This document shows, one piece after another, positions 10,901 to 22,900 of a stretch of 27,412 nucleotides of DNA. Both the position numbers and the translations under genes were made by a program. How positions within the stretch are numbered: position 1 is the first letter of the stretch; the number at the start of each line of letters is the position of its first letter. The stretch is from Theristus sp. LFF4_11 (taxonomy: Eukaryota; Nematoda; Chromadorea; Monhysterida; Xyalidae), in contig JASANC010003895.1 of NCBI GenBank assembly GCA_030248135.1, positions 1 to 27,412 on the forward strand, in the 5' to 3' direction. Below the pieces are notes generated by a model. That model made no database searches and was not told where the DNA came from. It saw only the letters and a program-made list of their open reading frames with translations.

Positions 10901-13900
10901 ACGTATGCAAACAATGTTTAGCCTTGAAACCTTGCCGCATCGATGAAACGTTTATCCCTTGAAAATTTGCATCATTTCCCCCCACAAACTCCCTCGACGT
11001 CCATGTTTCGCCAAAATCTACATTTCCCACATTCCCCGTCCAAAACTTTTTGCCGCATATCAATCATTTTTTCTTCAACAATTGAGCCCACAAACAGTCT
11101 CTTCATCAACACCCCCACAACGTTTTTACCAATTCACCCAAGACACACTCACAGATAAGGTTGGCATGAGAAATAAAACCTGTTTTTTTTCCTGACAATA
11201 ATAAAAAAACCGATTTTTTACCATCCCCACTCACAGGGCACATCATCGCCCGCCTCCGACTCTGATTCATCCGCGTCACTGCCGTCCGAATCGTCCACAG
11301 GTTGATGCGGTCGCTGGCGACTGCTGGCGTCAGTTGACGTGTGCACGCCGTCAGCGGCTGGCGGGGGCCGGTCGCCAATTGACGTGGCGTTGGCGGGCAC
11401 GCTGATGCCGTCGGGGTTGGCAGCTGAAAGACGAAATGACCAAGTGGTAATTCGGGCGATGTTTTTAGCCAGGGCTAACCCAGAGAAGCGCACAGAACGC
11501 CGTCGAGTGGGGCGCCAATCGAGTTTTGTGTGTCATTATGTGCCTATACACCCGTCAGTAAAACACGCTCCCCTAATCGCACAAACAATAGTCTTAACGC
11601 GCTGCCACGCAGGCATGAGGGTGGAAAAATTTGGAATTTAGACACCAGAATTCAAAGAAAAGATTGAAAATTTGTTCATTCTGTTTTCCCACACGAGAAA
11701 AAACTGTCCCAACCATTATTTGAGCCATTCACAACGCTGGCCGACTGCTGCGCGTACACCTGCGCCATGTACTGTTGGTAGTGTTGCTCTTGGAGTTGCT
11801 TGATCAGAAGTTGCTGCTGGAAAACAGTGAACATCAGTAAACTTTGCAGGCATGGGTATTGCGAAACACCCCACCCACTCACGTACTCACGCACGTACAG
11901 TTGAAATCTCAAATATAGGGAACCAGCTGATTGGTTGGTGGTCGTGATGCATACATTCTGCTTAACCAAACTCAGCGTCGCCACAGCAATTAATGCATGG
12001 AAAGCATGCATCACGTGATCACCGGCCAATCAGCTGATTCCCCATAAGAGATCGACTGTATGCGCCAACCAATCAGCGAACTGCCATTTGTATATGATTT
12101 TGAAATAGACACTAAGACATTGTACCGAACCTGTTCAGGGTTGCCAGCGAACTGTTGCTCTGCGTACGCACGAAACTGGTGATACGTTTGCTCGTTCAGG
12201 GCTTCTTGGATTTGCTTTCTGAAAAAAAGAGAAAACTTGAAATTCACACGCCGCCACGCTTGGTGTGATGAATGATACAAGCCCATTTCATACTAACGTA
12301 CGTCGACGTACGCCAAAGGCACGTGTCTCCATGGTCAGTAGCATGTTAAAACACGAGACCCGACGTGACGTGCCGTGCCGTGCCGTGCCGTATACGCGCA
12401 CGTCCGTATGAACGACCCTCTAACACCAAAACATCTGAAAACCAGTCCAGAAAACGTGCGCGTGTTTACTTTTGCGCCTCAATTCGTTGACGCTCCTGTT
12501 CAGACAACGCCGCTCTTTGTTCGTCCGTCAGCGGGGGCGGGGCTTGTTTCGCTGCTGGATCGCTAGCGGGCGCCAAGTCGCAGCCGTTTTGCACCACTAC
12601 CGACACTCTGGAATTGAAAATGCATTAAATTAAATTCCGATTGCTTTGTTTTCTGGTTTAAGAAAAAATTCTCGATACGAATTTTTTCTGATTCAGTTTT
12701 ACACATGAGGCACGACAGACGTGCACCACAACAAAAAAAAACAAAAAAACAAATGTTGCCGACTATGTTTTACAGTCTGGTTGGACTGAAATACAAAAAG
12801 TTCAAATTCACGGCTCAAAGACAACCGATCACTATGAAAAGAACAGTCAATCAACCAGTCATTCACGCGCACAAACAACGGTCACACTGTCTCCAAATCA
12901 CAAACGAAAGTGCGAAAATTAAAAGAAGACCAATACATCCAAGCTGCACAATGTTGTTTGAACAGATGTTGTTCTCAAAAAAGCAACAACACCGAAATTT
13001 AAGAAACCGAAACAACACCGAATAATAAGAAAAGCAAGCCACTCACGAATGATAATCCACAGTTTGATGATTGTGATTATCGCTATCACCAGCACGTTTC
13101 TCCTCTATGTACCTTCGATACAAATACCTCAAGCCAAGGAAACACTGTCTCAGGCAGAATTCGTAAGCGCAACAGCAAAAGCGGGCGTCAAATATTACAG
13201 AGTCCGTCATTAAACGGGGTTTGCACTTTTGGGTGTCGATTACAGATGGAAATAGCTTTTGTTTTTATTAAGAAACTTGCTTCCCATTGTGAAACTTCGA
13301 TGGCCTCTGTCGAAAAATTCCGTGTTAAAAAAATTCTGATAAAAAAGTGGTCACAAAATTGCTATTACTAATTTGGCTACTGGCTACTTAGTGACTAGTA
13401 CAAGCGCGCGTTGGGAGACATATTTAGTCACAACTTTAGTAGCCTGTTTACTAGCCAGCCAGTGCCAGAGTTGACAGCTCAGTAACCATTTTTTCTCAGT
13501 TTGTGGAGTCGCTGTGAAGTTTTCTGCCAACACGTTTCGGGAAATTGACGTTACGTCAGGTCAGGTCTTGTGTTCTTGTATACTACCGTTCATACCTGAC
13601 GTACGTCGACGTACGTCTGCATACGTCAGGTATAAACGGGCCTTCACCAACAAAGTGCGGGCGGGCTGAAACAATCTGGCGTTTTGCCACGCCTTTTGCA
13701 GTCTGTAGTTAAAATTTCTTCAATTTACCATCCGATAATTCACAGAGTGGATCTTAATTTCACCACTGTTTATCCAAAAAATCACCACATTCTAATTGTG
13801 GCTTTTTAAATCCATTTCACTACATAAACAAAGCACTTCCTGAGCAAATCAGTGGGATAATGACATTATGGAACTTGCCGGATCTAAACTTTTCAAAAAA

Positions 13901-16900
13901 AATAATCTCAACGCCAGATGTGGTTTTACAAAATGGGCCTCTAGCCAAGACACTGCTAACACGACTATTATCCTGCGCGTTTTTTTTAACTCTCAAACAT
14001 TTCCGTCGATTCCAACTTTCTGGTTCTCAAATATCAGAATATCACAAAACTAGCTCTTTGATCTTTAAACAAAAAATATGGGGACCACATATTTTTGAAG
14101 GATTACTTCCTTGGTGGTTCGAAAAGGAAATGACCAGGTTATAAAACGCGAGTACAGTTTTTGAAAGTGCCGCAGTTTTAACCGTTCAACTGTTTTGGTT
14201 ACAGAACCAAAAAAAAAATGAATGGCTACAAAAAAACGAGCTCAAATTCAACTAAACTTTTCTGTCGGGTTGTTATAGAACTAAAAAAAATCAAGTCAGT
14301 CTTGCAAATTTTATAGAAAAACTATCGAATTTGCAACAAAGCTAAATGCCAGCATAATATCACCGCTAAAGCCGCTTTGAAACTGCAGTGACACTCAACA
14401 TATATTAGCTCATCACCCAGATACCAACATTCAATTACTCAATAGATTTTTTTTTCATTTTGGTGTAGTGATAGCCAAAGACCAGCCAGCTGTAGCTAAC
14501 GTAAATCAAGTTGGAAGGGAAAAAAATATATGCGCCATGACCATAACCAGACAACCCAACCCAGTTCTGGATTAGCTCTCTCACCGACTCCCACAATAAT
14601 ACACGCTATTCTAATCAGTTGGTTATCGATGAAAAAACAATTCCACAAAACTGTAAAAAGCTAAAATAAAACAAGGATAATTTAATTTCCGTATTGAATT
14701 TTAAATTTGAATTTGAATTCCACACTCCACGGTTTTTCTAAAGCGAAAAGTCAGAAAAAAAGTTAAATAGCTCAAAAACTCACCAGTAAACTTGAAAAAT
14801 GCAATCAGTTGAACGAAACAATTGAGCTTGAAGCTCTCCTCCGTTTTAAGAATGAAATGGTGAAATATATTTTTTTTGAAAATTGTTTGTTCAGCTCAGC
14901 AAAAAACTGCGAAAATCTGTAAAAATTCACGAGTACAATAACAGAAAATAAAATATCGTAAGAAACACACTCCAACAAAGTAAAAATGGAAAACGACAAG
15001 ATCGTCAGAACGTCATCTAATGACATGCGACGAAAATGTCAACACTGTAAGCATCCATCTTAATTATAACTGAATATTCAAACCTCACCAGGCAGGGTGA
15101 ATCTAAGCTTCATTACTAAGCTAACACGATGGCGACGGCTAACAATAACACAAAGTGTGTGCATGAGACAAGTGAAGATGTTATATTGCATCAGATCTAG
15201 TAACTGTAAAACAGAACCCATACTTTAATGACCATATTGATGAAAACGCTACACCTGTGGTGGAGAACTAATTTTCATTTTAGATTGATAGCTAAGTTCC
15301 AGACAGCGAAACAGCTGGCTGAAAAATATGAAATGTCAAAGCTGAAGAGCCTCGTGTTTCTATAAAGCTCGCTCTCAAACTGCTAACAAGCACATTTGAA
15401 GCCGATGCAGTCCCTGGGGGAGAAATAATCATGAAACAGAATGTGTTCCGCTAAACACATCGAAACACTCAGCGTTTCAAACTTGAATGTAATCATGCAC
15501 GCGCTACTGATTGGCTGCATCACGCTCGATCCAACCAGTCGGCGCTCATTCTGATTCACCGCAGTTAATCCGTTGAAAAAAAATCCATAAGATTAGCAGA
15601 GAACACACACGCGCGCACCAACAGGATACAATCTCTAGAATACAAGAATACATCTCAAGCTTCATGCATCGCATCACAGCGCTGAAAACATGGACGGCTA
15701 TAACTAACTACTAAGCCAAGTCGTCACTCACTCAACCGCGCTGCACTTCATGTGCTTTGCCAGCTAGTGTGAGCACTGACTGGCGTGTTCAGTTTTTCAA
15801 GAACAGCTTCTTCAACGGATATGTTGATGAGCGGGGAGAAAGGGCATATGTGAAAGAAAAAAGAAACAATTGTCGTTTTTTGCCATTGTTCTTGAAAGCC
15901 TATAAAAAACAGAAGTGTTCGCTACTCGCGTGAAGAAACACAGCAAGGTGTACACACCCTGTACATGGCCTGCGATTTATAACTGTCGTGACGCTTATAA
16001 ACGTCCGGGCGGGCACCCAATCAGCGAACCAGGTCACAAAACAGCAGCCAATCAGGCTTTAGCACAGAAAAAGGGTCTTCCTTTAACTGAACAAGGGGAA
16101 CAAAAACAGGAATTTAAAATAAGCAAACAAACAAAACCCAAAGTACTCAGTCAGTTGCACTAATCAAGTACAGTAACATTCACAAAACCTGACAGGCGTC
16201 CGTTAAATCTAATTTCCAGCAGGCACAAAATACAGGGACACAGGGTTACCGTTAGATGGTCGAACATTATCACGACAAAAGAACGCAAATAAGAGCTTTT
16301 CCTACCGATGGATAAAAAAACATAACACATGCCATTACAGGAAATGAAATTGATGTTCCAAAACACATAAAAACGGGGCACAACAACAACAACAACAACG
16401 CAAGAACACACATGCACAAGTTTTTTCTGAATCGATTCGCAGTACGCCACATGTGAATGGGTGTGCTAACGTTATGTGTTGCACGCACAAGGGCGCTTTT
16501 TGTTTACTTGTTTCAGAACAGAACAGAAGCAGACGAAACAAGATTAAGCGGTGCTTCATGTCAAGGAAGGGTGCAAGTCCGGAAATTTTCGTGCTCTCGA
16601 CCGAGCTAGCGGTGCTTGGAAAAGGCGATCAATTGAACTCTCAAATTTGTGAATAAGCTCGAAATTTGAAGATAAAAACTGTTTGTTCGACTGTTTACAT
16701 CGTTGACCGCAAAAACAATGTCCAGCACTCGCGGTGTCAGTCCGCAGCCCACAAAGCAAAACAAAATTACAAATATGTGAGTGGCCACAAGCCAACCCAA
16801 GCAAATCATACCCAAGTCACACAATTCATACTTATATGACTGACTGTTGCCAGCCACCACCACCACACCACAATAGACCGAAATTCCACTTCATCTACCA

Positions 16901-19900
16901 CAAAAAAAATGAAACCAAACTTTTAACCGCTAAAAAGCAACAACTCCAATTGGAGTCCCTTTATTTTTTATATATCCCTGGTCTGAAGACATTACAACTC
17001 GGTCATAAACAACAACATAATGTTGCAGAGTCACAAATCAACACACACTGGCACATATGCACGTCTCATTGTGTGTGCCAGTGTGTTTGCTTGTAACCCA
17101 TCTATAACCGAGTGCATCTTCATGCTAGGACTCTACCATGAAACAAAACCAAACCAAACGACCGCTCACCCATTTGCTTGGTGCCCTAAACGTTGCTTCT
17201 CGTGTTCGATCATCTGCGAGAACGGCGGACAGACACGGTCCAACAGTGAAATGAAGCCAGCCATCGCATCGTCACGGCTGAGGGAGCCGAGCGACTGCCA
17301 TGCGGCTCTGAATGAAAAAAAAGTAAAATAGTAAAAGTAAAAAAAAGTAAAAAATAATAAATTTCAGTTTTTTTCTGTTAGAATTCATGAATTCATGAGC
17401 TTTATTATGGGATTTTTTTCTAATTTGCACACTCATAGATAGGGATGGAGCCGGTTCCGGTCCGGATTCCGGATTCCGGATTCCGGCGCCTAAAATTGGA
17501 TCCGGATCCGGTCCGGATTCCGGCGCAATTTTGCCGGATCCGGCCGGATCCGGCCGGAATGGCTGAGACCCGCGAATTAACAAGTTGATTGCTCCGTTTC
17601 AGAGCTGTTCAATGGTTTGACAAATTTGTTTCGGTGCTTTGTTGGTTTTGTTATTGTGCATTTGACATGTGATCAGTGAGCGTTGCTTTAGTTTAGTGTT
17701 CTGTTCAATGGTAAATGGTTCACTGCTTTTGTCTTGAGTGGTAAACTTATGTGCAGCATCGTCCACTTTAAAAAACTTGGCTGCCAGCTTTTGGCCGACG
17801 TTGTTGATGAACAATAGCAGGTTTTTTTGAAATCAGCCATTTTCGTTGGTCATATTCAGTTAGCTGTCAAACAGTTGCTTTTTTGTGAGCCCCAGAACAC
17901 CAGCGATTTTAGCGACGTGTGTTACCGTGGGTGTGCGGGGGTGCCGTGATCCCCTAAAACCCGATAACCCCCCCCCCCCCAACGACGAATCCACGAGACG
18001 ACGAATCCATTTCAATGGCGTTGCCCGCCGTTTGCGCACTGAAGCAGCGCATCGAACAAGTCGATGCGAGTGGCATTGGTACGACGAAAAAAACGCTGCT
18101 GACCAGCATCGACACACGCTTCCGTGCGCTTTTCCACAACGAATCCAACATCATGGCCACGTACGTTGATCCACGATTCAAGAATACTGCAGTCGTCTTC
18201 GAAAATGAAGGCGCGATTCGTTGTGAACTACTTCACATTGCAAAGAAAATCTTGAAACGACCGGAGACGCCCACAAACTGCGACGATACATCCGAGATCG
18301 CGAACAACGACGATGACGAAAGTGAACGCGAGCCCGAACCAAAAAAGAAATCGACTGGCCTCTACGGAGGCATTGAGTTTCACGCTGCGCGACCGCGCAA
18401 CCCGTCAGGCGAATCCAGTCTTGATGACGAACTGCGCGGCGAAATGAATATGTATGTACGAGTCGAATGATTTTATCGACGAACTGGACAAAAGTGATCT
18501 AATGCTAGACTTTTGGCGGCTGAACTCGTCTAAATACCCCAAACTATCGACAATCGCGCGCAGATACAGGTACCACCTGGCACCGCTATTAACAAGCGTG
18601 GCAAGCGAACGAATGTTCTCCGAAGCCAGGCAGGTGTTTGTGTACAGCCGATCTCGTCTGTCAACTCAAAACACCGAAAAGGTCATGTTTCTGAATGGAG
18701 TGTTGCCAGCACTTGATTATCCCTATGCGATGTGAATTTTGTCAATTGTTGTTGTCGTAATTTTTGGTTGGTTCATGCGCTGTGTCTTGCTGACTTTGTT
18801 TCTGTGTCTGTGCTGTTTTATGCTGAAAATGTGATGAAGAAGCGGCGAAATGTGCGTAGATGTTTTTTAGACATAAAAAGGCCATTCCGGTCCGGATTCC
18901 GGCAATTTTTGCCGGATCCGGCCCGGCCGGAATGGGCTTTTGCCGGATCCGGCTCGGATTCCGGCAAATTTGCCGGATCCATCCCTACTCATAGATGTAG
19001 CTGAAGAAACGCAGCATGTCAATTTTCGAGCCTTCTATATGGGCGACGAAACATTACTATGATTGATGTTCAACTCAACTTTGAGGTGCGTTCACGAACT
19101 TGCTGCTGAAATCGCACTGCTGAGAGTGGAAACTGTTATTTAAGAACGCATTTTCGGCATGTTTAGTAGCTATGCGCCGCTAAGTACTATTTCGTGAAGG
19201 CACGTTTAGGTGACAAAAGATTCGCGACTGCCACATACAGCCAATTAGTGAATCCCAGTGCAATATTTGTTCCCTAATTAACCGACGTGATCAAACGCAA
19301 AACAGAGTTTCTCTAGCAACGTTTCAAAATTTCTATGAAGAGAATTTTTGATATCATAATTGTTATCATAGATTTTTCTGCCACAAGGGATGGATAATAG
19401 AACTTAGAGCAATGAGCTAAACACAGACAGGCAAAAAGGCAGAACAAAATGGATACAACAGAGACTATGGTGTGAAAGTGCATGCCAGAACCGCAACTTC
19501 TTCGTTGCGCAAGCGCTTTTTCCTAGAAACCAAAAGCAGACCACAACAAAACAACTCAGCAACGTTTTACATTCTGCTTACACAGTGTAAAGCTTGTCAT
19601 AGACTGACAAAAACACACTGTTGTTGCACCAACTTTTCCGCCTAAATGTGAACAAAATAGCGAATGCGAAAACGAACTCTTAATCCAACAACGCCGAGCA
19701 AAACAAAAAAAAAACAGTAAACAAAAATACTCATAAACAAACATGATTTGGAGTTTAGCAGATTGAAGCGAAGCAACAGAGAAAAAACATCGAGCTGAAA
19801 TGAACACCCAACAGGCTTTTCAATATATTATTTTTTAATATTCATTTTTTGCCACAGTTTCCAACTGAAAGATCACGGAACACATTCGAAACCGCGATCC

Positions 19901-22900
19901 AAAAAAAAACGCATATCGCTACTTTTTTTACTCTGGTTCCAACCGGAGCTGAACGGAACCCACTGAACCTGGCAACTTGTGTGGCAAGCCCACCAACTCA
20001 ACAAGTACAGGGTGGGCAGAGATAATGGGCAATTCGTAATGGACAAATCAAATTGTCAATGGGACACAGCAGAAAAAAAAACGATTTTCCCGCTAAAACG
20101 AACGCGTTTCTTTTTAATTTGAACTTTTTCAGAAATTGAAAAACTTGGAAAACGGAAAACAAACAAACAAAAGCTGTCATATCATCTTGAATCGTATTAT
20201 AGAAGAAAAAATCATTAAAGACCAGAATGATAACGAAACACTTAAACCTAAACACCTAAACTCAGGTTGCGAGATCAGAAGATTTAAGATCAAAGATGGC
20301 TGTTCTAAAAACGCCAATTCTCAGCAAACCTTTCTTATCAATCAACACTATTTTTTATATTCGCCGCAGTTTTGGCCACACACCCTGTAGATCCAATCAT
20401 GTTGAAAACCGGCAAATTGCGAATAACAACGTAATTTGTGTGTTAGCTAATTTTACAAGCAGGGGCCAACCGACCTTTTTTTCAGAAACCTAATAAAAAT
20501 GCCGCAAAAATACATAACTGTTGAGTGAAATATGGATGAAAAGAGTGTGCAGGGATATTTTTCGCGACAAAAAAGACACCATAGTTGAATTTAAACCAGA
20601 AGTCGAAACAGGAAAGTTATTTGTAAATCTAACAAAAGTCAAATGAGAAAACAATTCATTGAAACAAAACCCTGGGGTGGAAAAAATTACAACTTTATAC
20701 CATACTCGCTGATTGTTTGCCTTTGAATTCTAATCGATTTTCGTGCTGAATGGTGAAACCGCTAATCAGACTGCAAAATTTGAACCAGTAGTGACTCGAG
20801 ATGACATGATGAACTCGTGGTCAAAAAACTTATGGTATGTGCAGCTCGCTGATTGGCTGCTTTTCAAACGCATTTGCAACTGCATTTTAAGTGTCCATGA
20901 TACTCCTTCGTTTGAATGAATTATTGTGTGGCCAGACTGAGAAGTCCACCCAACTGAGTAAGACTTATAAATTACAATTATTACAATTACAATAAATATA
21001 AAATCACAGTTTATTATGGACCATCGCTTTCTTTCTCTCTCTCAGAGACACTAAATCATCCAAATTTCTATTTCAGATTCAGAAACCCTAAAAATAGCAT
21101 AAAACAGCTTCACTTATCACAAAGAACCCTCAGAACACATCAAATAGCGGATGCAGAAAAAAGGAGAAATATTTTACCCACAATACACTCCCTTGATAAT
21201 TGCCAAACAAGCGGACACTAATCACAAAGTACAAGATTCCGTCCAAAAAAAACTTGACATTATCTTCAAAAAGATAACTTGCGAAAACCTACGTCATAGA
21301 AACATGCTCATGAAAAATGGGCTTCGGTGAAAATACTTGAAATTTTTTTTTAAAAAGGATCAATCTAAAAAAAAACATTTCTGTATGTGTTATTTCCGTA
21401 ACAACAAAATTCCAACAAAAAAACGAAAGCAAAAATATCAATATTATCAATACACTTACACACACTTAAATATGTTGCACCCAATCAGCAAAACGTATTC
21501 AAATAGTGGTTCATCAACTAAACTAAGTCCTTCATGTGACTGCAAGAAAATTTGAAACATACTTTTCAAGTACGAATTTCTTTCAAAACCGATGTACCAA
21601 CCAACAATAAAAAACAATGCAATGCAAGCAAGTATCGGCGCATGAGTGAAGATACAGTGAATTGTCTTCAAAAAACTAGAACTTCACGCTAAAAAGCACC
21701 CCTACACAAACAAAGCCACAAAAAAACATCACACTAAGCAGCCGATTCCCAGTTACAAGCGCGTCCATGCGGTACCAGTCATTTGGGAGTTATTAGCAGC
21801 CGGTTTGCACATAGCACGGTGGTATAAACACGCTCTAACAAAATGAGCTGTAAATTTGCTTCACACAAACGCAAGCTGTTTTCTTGTGTGTCAGTTGCCT
21901 TTTTTCATTCTTTCGAACTTATTTCCTAAGTGCAACATAGAAGAGTGCGGAAAATTAGGGAAAAATGAAAAAAAGATAGAGTTCGTTGAAGAGAACGTGT
22001 GGTGTCTTGGAGTGACGTGCATGGGTCAAGTGATTTTTTTTTTAATTTCACGAATTCTAGTAGTTTTCTTTTGATTAATCAATCATCACCAAACGTCGCG
22101 GGATACGGAACACACAATTATTCATGGCGTACATGCTAATTAGCCACACAGAAAGCAGAAACATCGGCATTTCCAGCCGTAATGTCCTTGTCCTAGCGAA
22201 CTCTGATTCTACAGTCTACTATAGTCTAACTCTATAACATATCCAACTGGTTGATGTGCGCATTCTGTACAAGAATTGCTGTGGAGGCGGAGCTTGGCTT
22301 GCATGCCTTGCATAGACTCCATGCATTAACACCATCACGTTAACACCAACCAATCAGCTAGTTGGATACCACAGTAATTTTGGCTTGCCTACTCATGGTG
22401 TTTTACACTTCTCTGGTATTATGCCGTGCACTGCAGAATAAAACTGACTGACTGACTGACTGACACAGTAATGTACTTATAACACAGTAATGTTGCACAC
22501 AGTAACAAACAAACACAGAGGCACGTACACACACACGCTGATACATGCGTCACTGTAATATCGCGTTTGTCTGTGTGAACAAATGGGAAAACATTTCATG
22601 GAAACAAAGCAACTAAACTGACCTGACAGTTCTTTCAAACAAAAGTGCAAAAAAACATGGTTTCAGCAAAATATACAAGTCATCACTTAAGAGTTTTCGC
22701 TCAACTAAGATTCGCAGGAACTATTAGATGGTAAACAATATCGCATCATCCTAGAAAGCAGAGATCAAAATAAACATGTTTACGAACCGCTTGAGCATAT
22801 TGGCGAAAGGCGAGCAAGTTAATTTGATAATTGAATGGTTGCTAAGTACAGAAATAACTTCCGGCTATTCAGAAGAAGTGGTTTTCAGTCAAAGCGAAAC

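Larger units (their letters stand above)
6514..11234 (-). other. ACBD3 intron 6 (4.7 kb)
   Basis: It holds a short hairpin element (6594-6664), an 18-bp tandem (7023-7058), the 995-bp fold-back element (7107-8101), a direct repeat near 8382-8422 and a miniature-element copy near 9050-9160. Scattered open frames of 60-100 codons show no family pattern and no splice context. Confidence 0.6.
12608..17169 (-). other. ACBD3 intron 2 (4.6 kb)
   Basis: It is AT-rich with poly-A/T runs. Seen: a palindromic mini-element (13586-13639), a CAA microsatellite (16381-16399), the hairpin near 17043, and three CCAATCAG-type motifs (15507, 16017, 16048). I looked for an E/R-rich minus-strand exon that would lengthen the charged region of ACBD3 and did not find one. 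Confidence 0.6.

Noticed and set aside
11106..11378. 90-codon minus-strand frame and the 91-codon frame reading through 11493
   Set aside because: The first is an out-of-frame shadow of the acidic linker exon. The second contains that exon but extends into both introns.
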